A DNA stretch of 64,000 bases from positions 1,373,001 through 1,437,000 of the forward strand of contig NZ_PZZM01000001.1 of NCBI RefSeq assembly GCF_003046175.1. The letters run 5' to 3'. Both the position numbers and the translations under genes were made by a program. Below are positions 9,053 to 17,423 of the stretch, piece by piece (within the stretch, counting starts at the first letter, position 1; each line of letters begins with the position of its first letter). The notes beneath the pieces were generated by a model. It worked only from the letters and a program-made list of their open reading frames with translations. It did not search any database and had not been told where the DNA came from. Origin of the DNA: Bosea sp. 124. GTDB taxonomy: Bacteria > Pseudomonadota > Alphaproteobacteria > Rhizobiales > Beijerinckiaceae.

Positions 9053-9085
9053 TGTGCTGGCGCGGGCGGCGTAAAAGCCATCCAT
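8810..9085 (-). pseudogene. IS3-family transposase OrfA, N-terminally truncated
   Basis: Only the C-terminal two thirds look like OrfA: KFDVHPNQITQWRSQLLDGA, a helix-turn-helix remnant, then a short leucine-rich tail (LHAKIGELALENDFLSGALG) typical of the OrfA/OrfB junction. The first 25 or so codons do not resemble the family and appear to come from the neighbouring junction, so the natural start has been lost. Together with the amber codon in OrfB this marks the element as dead. Confidence 0.75.
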
Positions 9086-9119
9086 TTGGATAGGCTGATC
9101 CCTTTTGGGGTTGGCGGGG

Positions 9120-10619
9120 ATGTTCGCGGTGGAGGTCTACGCGGCGGTTCGGCAGTTCGTGTTCAATCAGGGGAAGAGCCGCCGGGAGGCGGCGCGTGTT
9201 TTTGGTCTGAGCCGCGAGACGATTGCGAAGATGTGCCGGTTCTCGCTGCCGCCGGGGTACACGCGAACGAAGCCTGCCGGGAAGCCGAAGTTGGGTCCGT
9301 TGCTGCCGGTGATCGACGCAATCCTGGAGGCTGACCGGAGCGCGCCGGTGAAGCAGCGCCATACGGCCAAGCGGATCTTCGAGCGCCTGCGCGACGAGCA
9401 TGGTTTCGCTGGCGGCTACACGGTGGTGAAGGATTACGTGCGGATCGGCCGGGCGCGTGGGCGCGAGACCTTCGTGCCGCTGGCGCATCCGCCGGGACAC
9501 GCCCAGGTGGATTTCGGCGAGGCGATCGCGGTGATTGGCGGGGTTCGGCAGAAGATCCATTTCTTCTGCATGGACCTGCCGCAGTCGGACGCCTGCTTCG
9601 TGAAGGCCTATCCCCGCGAGACGACGGAAGCGTTCCTGGACGGCCATGTCTCGGCCTTCGGCTTCTTCGAAGGGGTGCCGCTGTCGATCCTGTACGACAA
9701 CACGCGCATCGCGGTGGCGAAGATCTGCGGCGACGGCAAGCGCGAGCGAACCCGCGCCTTCACCGAGCTGGTCAGCCATTATCTGTTCCGGGATCGCTTC
9801 GGCCGTCCAGGCAAGGGCAACGACAAGGGCAAGGTCGAGGGCCTGGTGAAGTACGCCCGCTCCAACTTCATGACGCCGATCCCGGTGGTGGCAAGCTTTG
9901 AGGCGCTGAACGCCAGGCTGGCTGAGCGTTGCCGTCTCCGGCAGGGGGAACGAGCCGGGCGGCATGCCGGGACGATCGGAGAACGGCTTGTCGCCGATCT
10001 GGCGGCGTTGCGCGACCTGCCGGCCGTGCCGCTGGAGCCGTGCGAGAAGCGCAGCGCGCGGGTCTCCTCGACCGCATTGGTGCGCTACCGCTCAAACGAT
10101 TACTCCGTGCCCACAGCTTACGGCTTTCAGGATGTCGTGGTGAAGGGCTTCGTCGATGCGGTCGTGATCCTGTGCGGTGGCGCCGAGATTGCCCGTCACC
10201 CGCGCTGCTATGGCGAAGGCGTGTTCGTCTCCAACCCACTGCATTATCTCGCCCTGATCGAGACCAAGCCCAATGCGCTCGACCAGGCGGCGGCGCTCCA
10301 GGGCTGGGATCTGCCCGAGGCCTTCCAGCACCTGCGCCATCTGCTGGAGGCGCGCATGGGCAACCGTGGCAAGCGCGAGTTCATCCAGGTGCTGCGGCTG
10401 ATGGAGGCGATGCCGCGAGATATGGTGACCTTCGCGGTGACCGAGGCGATCCGCCTCGGTGCCATCGGCTTCGACGCGGTCAAGCTGATCGCGCTGGCGC
10501 GGATCGAGCGCAGGCCCGCCCGTCTCGACCTGTCGGCCTATCCCCATCTGCCGAGGACGACGGTCAGGACAACCGCGGCCGCCGACTATGCCGTGCTCCT
10601 GCCGGAGGAAGCGGCATGA
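9120..10619 (+). CDS. istA: IS21-family transposase IstA
   Basis: 499 residues from ATG 9120; an in-frame TTG at 9105 would add five residues, but IstA proteins usually begin MFAVEVY. The N-terminal helix-turn-helix (KSRREAARVFGLSRETIAKM) is followed by an integrase core with Asp in HAQVDFGEA, Asp in ILYDNTRIAV and Glu in NDKGKVEGLVKYAR. A C-terminal Mu-transposase-like beta domain follows (RYRSNDYSVPTAYGFQDV). The stop overlaps istB by ATGA, the standard IS21 arrangement. No disruption is visible. Confidence 0.95.
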   Translation: MFAVEVYAAVRQFVFNQGKSRREAARVFGLSRETIAKMCRFSLPPGYTRTKPAGKPKLGPLLPVIDAILEADRSAPVKQRHTAKRIFERLRDEHGFAGGYTVVKDYVRIGRARGRETFVPLAHPPGHAQVDFGEAIAVIGGVRQKIHFFCMDLPQSDACFVKAYPRETTEAFLDGHVSAFGFFEGVPLSILYDNTRIAVAKICGDGKRERTRAFTELVSHYLFRDRFGRPGKGNDKGKVEGLVKYARSNFMTPIPVVASFEALNARLAERCRLRQGERAGRHAGTIGERLVADLAALRDLPAVPLEPCEKRSARVSSTALVRYRSNDYSVPTAYGFQDVVVKGFVDAVVILCGGAEIARHPRCYGEGVFVSNPLHYLALIETKPNALDQAAALQGWDLPEAFQHLRHLLEARMGNRGKREFIQVLRLMEAMPRDMVTFAVTEAIRLGAIGFDAVKLIALARIERRPARLDLSAYPHLPRTTVRTTAAADYAVLLPEEAA

Positions 10620-11482
10620 CCAGTAACACCAGCGACGCGATGCCGGCGGGAACGACCAGCGGCACGCCGCAGGTCCTGCTGGCGCATCATCTCAAGCAGC
10701 TGAAGCTGCCGACGGTGCTGCGCGAGTACGACAAGGTCGCCCGCGAATGCGCGCGCGATGGCGTCGATCATCCGCGCTATCTGCTGCGCCTGATCGAGCT
10801 CGAACTGATCGACCGCGAGCGCCGCACGGTCGAGCGGCGCATCCGGGCGGCGCGCTTCCCGGCGGTGAAGAGCTTCGACACCTTCGACTTCGCCGCCATC
10901 CCCGACCTCAACAAGATGCTCGTCCTGGAGCTGGCACGCTGCGGTTATCTCCTGCGCCGGGAGAACATCATCGCGCTCGGCAATAGCGGCACCGGCAAGA
11001 CCCATGTCGCGCTCGCACTTGGCCTGGCGGCTTGCCAGAAAGGCTTCTCCGTCACGTTCACGACGGCGGCTTCTCTGGTCAACCAGTTGCTGGAGGCCCG
11101 CGACGAGCGCCGCCTGCTCAAGCTTCAGCGCGATCTGCAGGCGGTCAAGCTGCTCATCGTCGACGAACTTGGCTACGTGCCGTTGTCGCCGACCGGAGCC
11201 GAGCTCTTGTTCGAGACCTTCTCGCAACGCTACGAGCGCGGCTCGACCATCGTCACCTCGAACCTGCCCTTCGAGGACTGGACCTCGGTCCTGGGATCGG
11301 AGCGTCTCACCGGCGCACTGCTCGACCGGCTCACCCACCACGTCAGCATCCTGGCCATGAACGGCGACAGCTACCGGCTCAAACAATCCGCCGGCCGACG
11401 CCGCGCTATCGCCGCGGCGGAGCAAAACCAGGCCACCGTCGAGCACATCGATCCAAACACCGGCGAGATCACCGAAAGCTGA
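10616..11482 (+). CDS. istB: IS21-family helper ATPase IstB
   Basis: 288 residues, AAA+/DnaC-like ATPase that assists IstA in target choice. Walker A is GNSGTGKTH at residues 122-130, Walker B is KLLIVDELGYVPL near 178, and the sensor region STIVTSNLPFEDW is present. The ATG overlaps the istA stop. The reading frame is intact. Fifteen bases after the stop lies a long perfect palindrome, then the IS right end. Confidence 0.95.
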   Translation: MTSNTSDAMPAGTTSGTPQVLLAHHLKQLKLPTVLREYDKVARECARDGVDHPRYLLRLIELELIDRERRTVERRIRAARFPAVKSFDTFDFAAIPDLNKMLVLELARCGYLLRRENIIALGNSGTGKTHVALALGLAACQKGFSVTFTTAASLVNQLLEARDERRLLKLQRDLQAVKLLIVDELGYVPLSPTGAELLFETFSQRYERGSTIVTSNLPFEDWTSVLGSERLTGALLDRLTHHVSILAMNGDSYRLKQSAGRRRAIAAAEQNQATVEHIDPNTGEITES

Positions 11483-11496
11483 TCAGAAACGAACGC

Positions 11497-11540
11497 GACG
11501 ATAAGCCAAGGGCCCCGATCGGGGCCCTTGGCTTATCGTC
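11497..11540. terminator. 44-bp perfect palindrome inside the IS21 right end
   Basis: Left arm GACGATAAGCCAAGGGCCCC (11497-11516), centre GATC, right arm its exact reverse complement (11521-11540). Because GATC is itself palindromic the whole 44 bases are self-complementary. There is no T-run on either side, so it is not a classical intrinsic terminator. As a very stable cruciform or hairpin after istB it could block readthrough or protect the transcript 3' end. The minus-strand stop codon of the truncated binding protein falls inside it. Confidence 0.8.
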
Positions 11541-12690
11541 CTCCGGCGCCATCGCTGGCCTGGTTTTGCTCCGCCACGCTGGCCTGGAAACCGACCGCCG
11601 TTGACACTACAAGATCCAACGTCAACCCGCCGGCATAGCCGGCCTCGGCCAGCAGTCGTTTGGCGGCCGCCGGATCATAGGCGATCTGCGAAACGTCCTG
11701 GCTGCAGCCGAATTGCGTGCGAAAGCACGGCGCCTTCACCAGGCTCGACCCCTCGCCAATGATGTGCTTGACGATCGTTTCGCGGTCGATGGCATGTGCG
11801 ATCGCCCGCCGCACCCTGATATCCTTGACCGGATTGTTGCCAGCCATGTCACGCATGTTGAACGACAGGAAGCTGATGCGCATCGTCTCGTCGGCGCGCA
11901 CGGTCAGCCGGCGCAATGCCTTCAGCCGGACAGCCTGATCGGGCGGCACATACCAGATCCAGTCCAATCCACCGCTGAGCAGCTCCGCCATCTGGGTGGA
12001 TGGATCCGGGATCGTGCGGTAGCGAATTTTCTGGATGGCGGGTTGCCCTTTCGGGCCGCCGCCAAAGTAGCCGTCGAAGCGCTCGACGTCGATCGATGCG
12101 CCCGGTGCAAAGGCGGTCAATCGGTAAGGTCCTGTGCCGACAAGGCGACCATTGCCCCCGGCGACCCCACCTGCACCATAGAAATCCTTTGGCAAGATCG
12201 CCAGCAGGCTGGCGAAGTATTCCAGCGCCGGCGGGAATGGCGCTTTGAGATGCACGATAAACGAATATGGACCGGTCTTCTCGGCGCTCTTGATCCAGTT
12301 AACGTTGCTCTGGACGTTTATCTTGTTGTCTGGATTGGAAATATAATTGAACGTATAGACCGCGTCGTCGGCGGTAAGTCCGATTCCGTCATGGAATTTC
12401 ACATCGTCTCGCAGTACGAATTCGATCGTGACATTGTCCTTCCATTGCCACGACTTGGCAAGGAGCGGCACGTAGTCGGCGCTTTCGGGATCGCGATAGA
12501 CGAGCGTGTCCCAGACAAGCTGACCGTTGAGGATGATCGCCTCCCGGTGCGCGTTGTAATAAGGGTCGACCGCGGTGATCGACTGAATACTGGCGCAGCG
12601 CAGCATGTTTTGGCTCTTCTGCGCCCATGCAGGGGCAGCCATCATGGTTGCGCCCATCGCCGCTAACCCCAGGAATTCCCTCTTCAACAT
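11533..12690 (-). pseudogene. ABC transporter substrate-binding protein, family 5 (DppA/OppA type), 3' end replaced by IS21
   Basis: 385 codons against a family norm of about 520. The N-terminus is a good secretion signal (MLKREFLGLAAMGATMMAAPAWAQ). The body has SBP_bac_5 features: LAKSWQWKDNVTIEFVLRDD, VKFHDGIGLTADDAVYTF and LVGTGPYRLTAFAPG. Genuine similarity runs to about LTLDLV (codon ending near 11607); the last 25 or so residues are encoded by the IS21 terminus. The missing C-terminal lobe and any downstream permease genes are not found on the other side of the insertion-sequence cluster, so a deletion accompanied the insertion. The product is unlikely to bind ligand. Confidence 0.88.
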
Positions 12691-13110
12691 TGCGGTCGTC
12701 CCTTCTCTGCCTTGAAGCGCTATCCGTGACGTTCAATTTGATCTTGTCGCGCCGGGAACCGACGCGCTTGCGCCAGTCTCCGATGCCAGAGCCGAGTCTT
12801 TCGCCGTTCCGACGCCATCGCCCTGTCGTGAATTCCGCAGCAATGCAGTGCCCAATCCTGGCCTGTCTCAAGCTCACCCTTGCCTCCCCGATGGCTCCAG
12901 CCCCTAGCCTCAAGGGGTCGACGCAGCCGGCGGGACGTGCAAGAGCAGTCGCTGTCAACACAGTCTCGATCACTCGCCGCTTGAGATTGATGCAGGGAGC
13001 GAGACGCTGACAATATCCCCAAGGGGCTATGGAATCGGTGCTTGGTGACGCCGGCGGGCACACCTACGCATGTGCGTTTTCGCAAGGCTTCAGGACGGAA
13101 GGCAGGTGGC
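12691..13110. other. Divergent intergenic region, no gene seen
   Basis: 420 bases between the minus-strand binding-protein gene and the plus-strand LuxR-type regulator. Frames on both strands are short shadows without ribosome sites or family resemblance. It must hold the two divergent promoters, but I see no clean -35/-10 pair or convincing operator dyad. Confidence 0.5.
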
Positions 13111-13977
13111 ATGACGCATGGTTCCCGGCCCGATGGCCTGCCTGACATGGAGCGCCTGGCGACATGGCATGAGGATGCAGCCGACATCATGGCTCACCTC
13201 GATTCCCCCGAACTTACCGGAGTCCTCGATAGCGCGCTGCAACGCCTGGTCCCTTTCGATCTCAGCGTCATCTTCGCCTATCCTGCCGAAGCCCGTCCTC
13301 TCTATCTGTTCAACGGTTTTCGCAGCCACAACCCTGGCGATGCGCTCGACAACTATCTGAACGGTGCATATCTACTTGATCCATTCTACACCGCCTGTGC
13401 CGACAGAATCCGGCCAGATCTCTATCGGATGCGGGATTTGGCACCCGACGAGTTCTTTACCAGCGACTACGTTGACAGCTGGGAAGTGCACCCATGCATC
13501 TCGATGCAATCGGGTTCGCTCGCCGAGGAAATTGGCTATCTTCTTGAATTGCCAGGCGGATTAATGGCGATTTACTCACTCATGAGGAGCAATGGCCGCT
13601 CGCCTTTCTCGGACGCCGAACTTGCGCGACTGCGGCTGGTCCAGCCTATCGTCCGTCAAGCTTTGCGTCATCATTGGCGCCAGTTGCAGACACCGGCAAC
13701 CAGCCGGTCCGCCCCCGCTCCCGCTCCCCAGGAGCCAGACGGCGATGTCATGGAGCGGGCATTCCGGCGCTTTGGCAGCGACGTCTTGTCTCTGCGTGAA
13801 CGCATGGTCGCCCAATTAATCTTGCGTGGCCATTCAGCCGGGTCGATCGCGTCAAAATTAGATATAACAGAAGGGACCGTCAAGAACCACCGCAAGAGTA
13901 TTTATGCAAAACTCTCGATATCGAGTCAACAGGAATTATTTTCAATGTTTATATCTATAATAATAGGATATAAGTAG
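13111..13977 (+). CDS. LuxR-family transcriptional regulator
   Basis: 288 residues from ATG 13111, chosen for the AGGTGG just upstream; an in-frame TTG at 13042 would add 23 residues. The C-terminal LuxR helix-turn-helix is clear (LSLRERMVAQLILRGHSAGSIA, then ITEGTVKNHRKSIYAKL). The N-terminal 200 residues contain hydrophobic and aromatic segments (LVPFDLSVIFAYP, ELPGGLMAIYSLM) like a ligand-sensing domain, but not a clear autoinducer-binding signature. It is divergent from the truncated binding-protein gene and probably once controlled it. Its last 60 bases are already AT-rich, merging into the low-GC patch. Confidence 0.85.
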   Translation: MTHGSRPDGLPDMERLATWHEDAADIMAHLDSPELTGVLDSALQRLVPFDLSVIFAYPAEARPLYLFNGFRSHNPGDALDNYLNGAYLLDPFYTACADRIRPDLYRMRDLAPDEFFTSDYVDSWEVHPCISMQSGSLAEEIGYLLELPGGLMAIYSLMRSNGRSPFSDAELARLRLVQPIVRQALRHHWRQLQTPATSRSAPAPAPQEPDGDVMERAFRRFGSDVLSLRERMVAQLILRGHSAGSIASKLDITEGTVKNHRKSIYAKLSISSQQELFSMFISIIIGYK

Positions 13978-14352
13978 AATAATATTACGTACATATACGT
14001 ATTTTATTAATATTTATCTAAATATCTTGTTTATTTATGAATATAAATATTGCATTAATTTTACATCGAACAGACTCGATCTACAGATAATCGCGAACAT
14101 AATATCAAGCTCAAAGCTATCTCATTGCCGAGTCCGCGCAGAGACCGGCCGCAAAATGATGGCAGGGCGGCCGATCCTCTGCCCCCCTCGCAACCCGTCA
14201 AACCGGGCGATTGCGCCGCGTTGCTTGGACTTCCAAGCTCTCGCCTTAGCCGGGTTTCCCGCACGTTTGGGCCTCGGCGACCGCCAGCCAGAATGCACGA
14301 GCGCAGCACGTGGGCCTCTCCAACGAGTCAATCCAAAAATTAAATCGCGATT
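13978..14352. other. AT-rich patch and gene-free stretch
   Basis: The first 140 bases are extremely AT-rich in an otherwise GC-rich window, with two TACGTA hexamers (13986-13991 and 13996-14001). From about 14120 composition returns toward normal. No gene, tRNA or clear repeat array is seen. It borders phage debris and is most simply a foreign insertion scar. Confidence 0.55.
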
Positions 14353-14634
14353 TCAATGCAGTACGTGTTCGCAGTTTTGTCCTGAATGGCGCGCCAATTT
14401 CTCAATAAAACAATAAGTTGAACGTGTCTGGCCGATACCCTGACGCGACAATGCGGTGTTGGTTCGCTTCATCTTGGCCGCGTCAATCGCTGCCAAGACT
14501 TGTGGCCTCTTCCGTAGTTGCGCACCCTGTTCATTCGCAGTGTGACCGCGGCATCCCGCGCGCAATTCCGCCTTGGCCGCGTTCAGATCAACGAGATATT
14601 CGCTGACAAAGCCATGCTGTTTCGGCGTGAGCAT
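14353..14634 (-). pseudogene. Phage small terminase fragment
   Basis: The first 55 codons read as a terminase_2-type small subunit N-terminus: LTPKQHGFVSEYLVDLNAAKAELRAG, then TANEQGAQLRKRPQVLAAIDAA, matching the helix-turn-helix DNA-recognition region of phage packaging proteins. Family members are about 150-180 residues; here resemblance fades after AAKMKRT and the frame ends at 93 codons. No large terminase or portal gene is next to it. It is a remnant of a decayed prophage. Confidence 0.7.
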
Positions 14635-14903
14635 TGAATGATGTGGCCATTTTTACGCGAAACCGAATTTCGCGAAGTCACGGCCGCAATGGTTGCTGGC
14701 CCCACCACATCGGAAAATGGACGCACGCAGACATTCAGAGCTTTGCTCTACCTGCCATGGCCCGGCAGATGACGCAGAGACGCGGAAGCGCTTGCTAGGA
14801 CCGCTTAATCAACCCCTGTGCTACCTCAGCGTTCGCGTGAGATAGTTCTAGTCAAATATCAATTTCGGTGCTGATATCAGCAAACAGACAGGAAATTAAA
14901 TCC

Positions 14904-15215
14904 ATGAAAAGACTGAGTTTGATTTTTTTGATATGGACACTCGCGGCAGATACCGGGCTCGCTTCTACAGTTTGCAACACTAGCGGCGTCGGGGCCGAGC
15001 GTTCGAAATTCAGTCTGCCAAACTGTGAAGGTTCTCTCGAAACTCAGGAAGCTATAGACTGCGTAAATCGCATGGCTACGGAGGTAACAAAACAACGCCA
15101 GCGAGCGGCGAGAGCATTGGTTCAGGCGGAATGCCTCTGCAAAGCGCTCAATGAGGCTGCAGGAGGCCTCGGCCGTTATGATCGGGTCAACGGAAGGTGT
15201 TCTGTCGAGAAATAG
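14904..15215 (+). CDS. Small secreted six-cysteine protein, unknown function
   Basis: 103 residues from ATG 14904 (AGGAAATTAAATCC just upstream). The start is a Sec signal peptide (MKRLSLIFLIWTLAADTGLA), with cleavage likely after residue 20. The mature part has six cysteines (VCNTS, NCEGS, DCVNR, ECLC, GRCS), enough for three disulfides, and a central helical, basic stretch. GC content is visibly lower than in surrounding operons. I recognise no family. It sits between two phage fragments, so it may be phage cargo, or an orphan gene carried with them. Confidence 0.6.
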   Translation: MKRLSLIFLIWTLAADTGLASTVCNTSGVGAERSKFSLPNCEGSLETQEAIDCVNRMATEVTKQRQRAARALVQAECLCKALNEAAGGLGRYDRVNGRCSVEK

Positions 15216-15248
15216 GCGCGAGCATGGGGCTGATGACGCCAGCAGGAG

Positions 15249-15515
15249 AATTGCGCCATCCGGTTCGTGCAGACGACCTGCTTGGACATGGACGACGACA
15301 AGCGCCTCCTTATCGCGCTGATCAGCGACACCGGGCTACGGCTGGCCGAAGCTCTGGAACTGGCGAAGACAGACATGACGCTGCTCGCGACCGTTCCACA
15401 CATCGACTTGAAGCCGCGTCCATGGCGGTTGCTCAAGACTGCTTCGAGCACTCGGACCGTGCCGCTGGCCGGAGCGTCCTTGTTGGGAGCACAGCGCCTT
15501 GACCCATTCGTCGTC
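15249..15515 (+). pseudogene. Tyrosine recombinase/phage integrase fragment
   Basis: A single frame shows the start of the catalytic domain of a tyrosine recombinase: DDDKRLLIALISDTGLRLAEAL contains the conserved Arg context (G-L-R-L-A-E), followed by VPHIDLKPRPWRLLKTASSTRTVPLAG. This is the pattern of integrases with an extended, proline-rich beta region. The N-terminal arm-binding part is absent, and the later H-x-x-R and Tyr motifs are not found before resemblance ends near 15500. It is a broken copy and cannot be active. Confidence 0.75.
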
Positions 15516-15842
15516 TTGCTCGTCATAGCCCCATCCTCTCAGCAGCTGGAGCTGCCGACAAAACCGGAGCGGTTCAAGGCCGAACCTCGCCGGTCGGATA
15601 CGCCACGTCCAGACATTCCGCTCGGCTCCGAAAGCGGAGGCCGCGCTGCCGTGACGAACACAATTCGCCCGTCATCTACGAAACGGGCAGATGCGCAAAC
15701 TATGGCGTGTTCATGCGGAGCATTTGCCCGTGCGCGTCTTGCGCGCTTTATTTCGGGCGCCCTAGGATCGGTCGGCTGACATCGCGGCGACGCTGGGGCA
15801 CCCCGCGACCATTCCATCTGCTCGAACGGAAGGTCTCAAGGC
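15516..15842. other. Gene-free stretch upstream of the binding-protein gene
   Basis: No frame here has a credible start, ribosome site or family resemblance. It joins the integrase debris to the next operon and should contain the promoter for the gene starting at 15843, but no strong consensus hexamers are visible. Confidence 0.45.
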
Positions 15843-17423
15843 ATGAAGCGTCGTACATTTCTGGGCGTTGCGGCTGGCGCCGCCGCATCCGCGATCGCCA
15901 GGCCCAGCCTCGCGCAGCCCGCAAAGGTCCTGAAATTCGTTCCCGAGGCGGATGTCGCGATCGTCGATCCGGTCTGGACGACGGCGACGGTGACCCGCAA
16001 TCATGGCTATCTCGTCTTCGATACGCTCTACGGACAAAACGCCGACTATGGCTTCGAGCCGCAGATGGTGGCCGGCCATACCATTGAGGATGACAGCAAG
16101 ACCTGGCGGCTGACGCTGCGCGAGGGCCTGCGTTTCCACGATGGCGAGCCGGTGCGGGCGCAGGATGTCGTGCCGAGCATTCGTCGCTTTTCCGCCCGCG
16201 ATGCCTTCGGCCGCGCGCTGATGGATGCGACGGACGAATTGTCGGCCGAATCCGACCGTGTCGTGAAATTCCGCCTGAAGCGGCCCTTCCCGCTGCTGCC
16301 GGCGGCGCTCGGCAAGACCGGAACCTCGATGCCCTGCATCATGCCGGAACGTCTGGCTGTCACCGATCCCAACAAGCAGGTGACGGAGATGGTCGGCTCG
16401 GGTCCGTTCCGCTTCAAGACCGACGAGCGGGTGCCCGGCGCATTGACGGTCTATGAGAAGTTCGCGGGCTATGTTCCGCGGCCGGATGGCTCCGCGACCT
16501 TTACCGCCGGCCCCAAGAACGTTTTCTTCGACCGTATCGAATGGCGCATCATGCCCGACCCTTCGACGGCGGCCAACGCGCTCAGTGCCGGCGAGGTCGA
16601 CTGGTGGCAGAGCCCGACACCGGATCTGCAGGGTATCCTGAAGGCCAAGGCGGGACTGAAGGTCGAAGGGCTCGATCCCGCCGGCGGCATCGGCTGCCTT
16701 CGCTTCAACAGCCTCCACCCCCCCTTCGACAATCCCGCGATCCGGCGTGCTCTGCTCGGCGCCATCGACCAGATCGAGTTCATGACTGCGGTCGCCGGCG
16801 ACGAACGCTCGCTGTGGAAAGACCATGTCGGCGTGTTCAGCCCGGACACACCGCTGGCGACGATGGCCGGAACCGAGGTTCTGGTCGGCAAGCGCGATTT
16901 CGCGGCGGTGAAGCGAGAGCTCGCGGCAGCCGGCTACAAGGGCGAGCGCATCGTGCTGCTCGATCCGACCGATTACCCCTCGACGCATGCGCTGGCGATG
17001 GTCGCGGCGGATGCGCTGCAGAAATGCGGGATGAACGTGGATCTCGTCTCGACCGACTGGGGCACCGTCGTCCAGCGTCGCGCGAGCAAGCAGCCCAACG
17101 ACAAGGGCGGCTGGAACATCTTCTTCACCTATCTGAACGGCACCAACAATTTCGATCCCGCAAGCCAGCTCGGTATCCGCGGCAATGGCGATCAGGCCTG
17201 GTTCGGCTGGCCGAAATCGCCGCGCCTGGAAGAGCTGCGCCTCGACTGGTTCTCGGCCAAGGACATCGCCGCGCAGAAGGCGATCTGTGCCGAAATCCAG
17301 AAGCAGTTCTTCGTCGACGTGCCCTATATCCCGCTCGGTGCCTATTACGAGAAGACGGCCTATCGCGGCTTGACCGGCATGCGCATCGGCTTCTCGCAGT
17401 TCTACGATGTGAAGCGAGCGTAA
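15843..17423 (+). CDS. ABC transporter substrate-binding protein, family 5
   Basis: 526 residues, normal length for DppA/OppA-like receptors. It begins with a Tat-type signal (KRRTFLGVAAGAAASAIA). Family motifs: TWRLTLREGLRFHDGEPVRAQDV near residue 90, MVGSGPFRF near 180, IMPDPSTAANALSAGEVDWW near 235 and NPAIRRALLGAIDQ near 300. Such receptors bind peptides, opines, glycosides or other medium-size solutes. No permease or ATPase gene is adjacent; the next gene, overlapping by one base, encodes an M81 metallopeptidase. Partner permeases must be elsewhere. Confidence 0.93.
   Translation: MKRRTFLGVAAGAAASAIARPSLAQPAKVLKFVPEADVAIVDPVWTTATVTRNHGYLVFDTLYGQNADYGFEPQMVAGHTIEDDSKTWRLTLREGLRFHDGEPVRAQDVVPSIRRFSARDAFGRALMDATDELSAESDRVVKFRLKRPFPLLPAALGKTGTSMPCIMPERLAVTDPNKQVTEMVGSGPFRFKTDERVPGALTVYEKFAGYVPRPDGSATFTAGPKNVFFDRIEWRIMPDPSTAANALSAGEVDWWQSPTPDLQGILKAKAGLKVEGLDPAGGIGCLRFNSLHPPFDNPAIRRALLGAIDQIEFMTAVAGDERSLWKDHVGVFSPDTPLATMAGTEVLVGKRDFAAVKRELAAAGYKGERIVLLDPTDYPSTHALAMVAADALQKCGMNVDLVSTDWGTVVQRRASKQPNDKGGWNIFFTYLNGTNNFDPASQLGIRGNGDQAWFGWPKSPRLEELRLDWFSAKDIAAQKAICAEIQKQFFVDVPYIPLGAYYEKTAYRGLTGMRIGFSQFYDVKRA

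Larger units (their letters stand above)
9053..11606 (+). mobile_element. IS21-family insertion sequence (istA-istB)
   Basis: The istA/istB pair is flanked by candidate TGT...ACA ends. The right end terminates ...CCGTTGACA at 11606 and carries two copies of CGCTGGCCTGG (11553-11563 and 11577-11587), the multiple terminal repeats typical of IS21. The left end is placed at TGTGCTGGCGCGGGCGGCGT (9053), less securely. The right end lies inside a minus-strand ABC binding-protein gene and supplies its new C-terminal codons. No target duplication is evident because the left flank is a different, degraded IS. Confidence 0.75.

Noticed and set aside
14035..14130. Possible tRNA or attachment site at the AT-rich patch
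   Set aside because: No cloverleaf-like arms and no direct repeat pair matching the integrase fragment's other side could be found by eye.
15539..15817. 92-codon minus-strand frame downstream of the integrase fragment
   Set aside because: No start context, no family resemblance and atypical residue composition.
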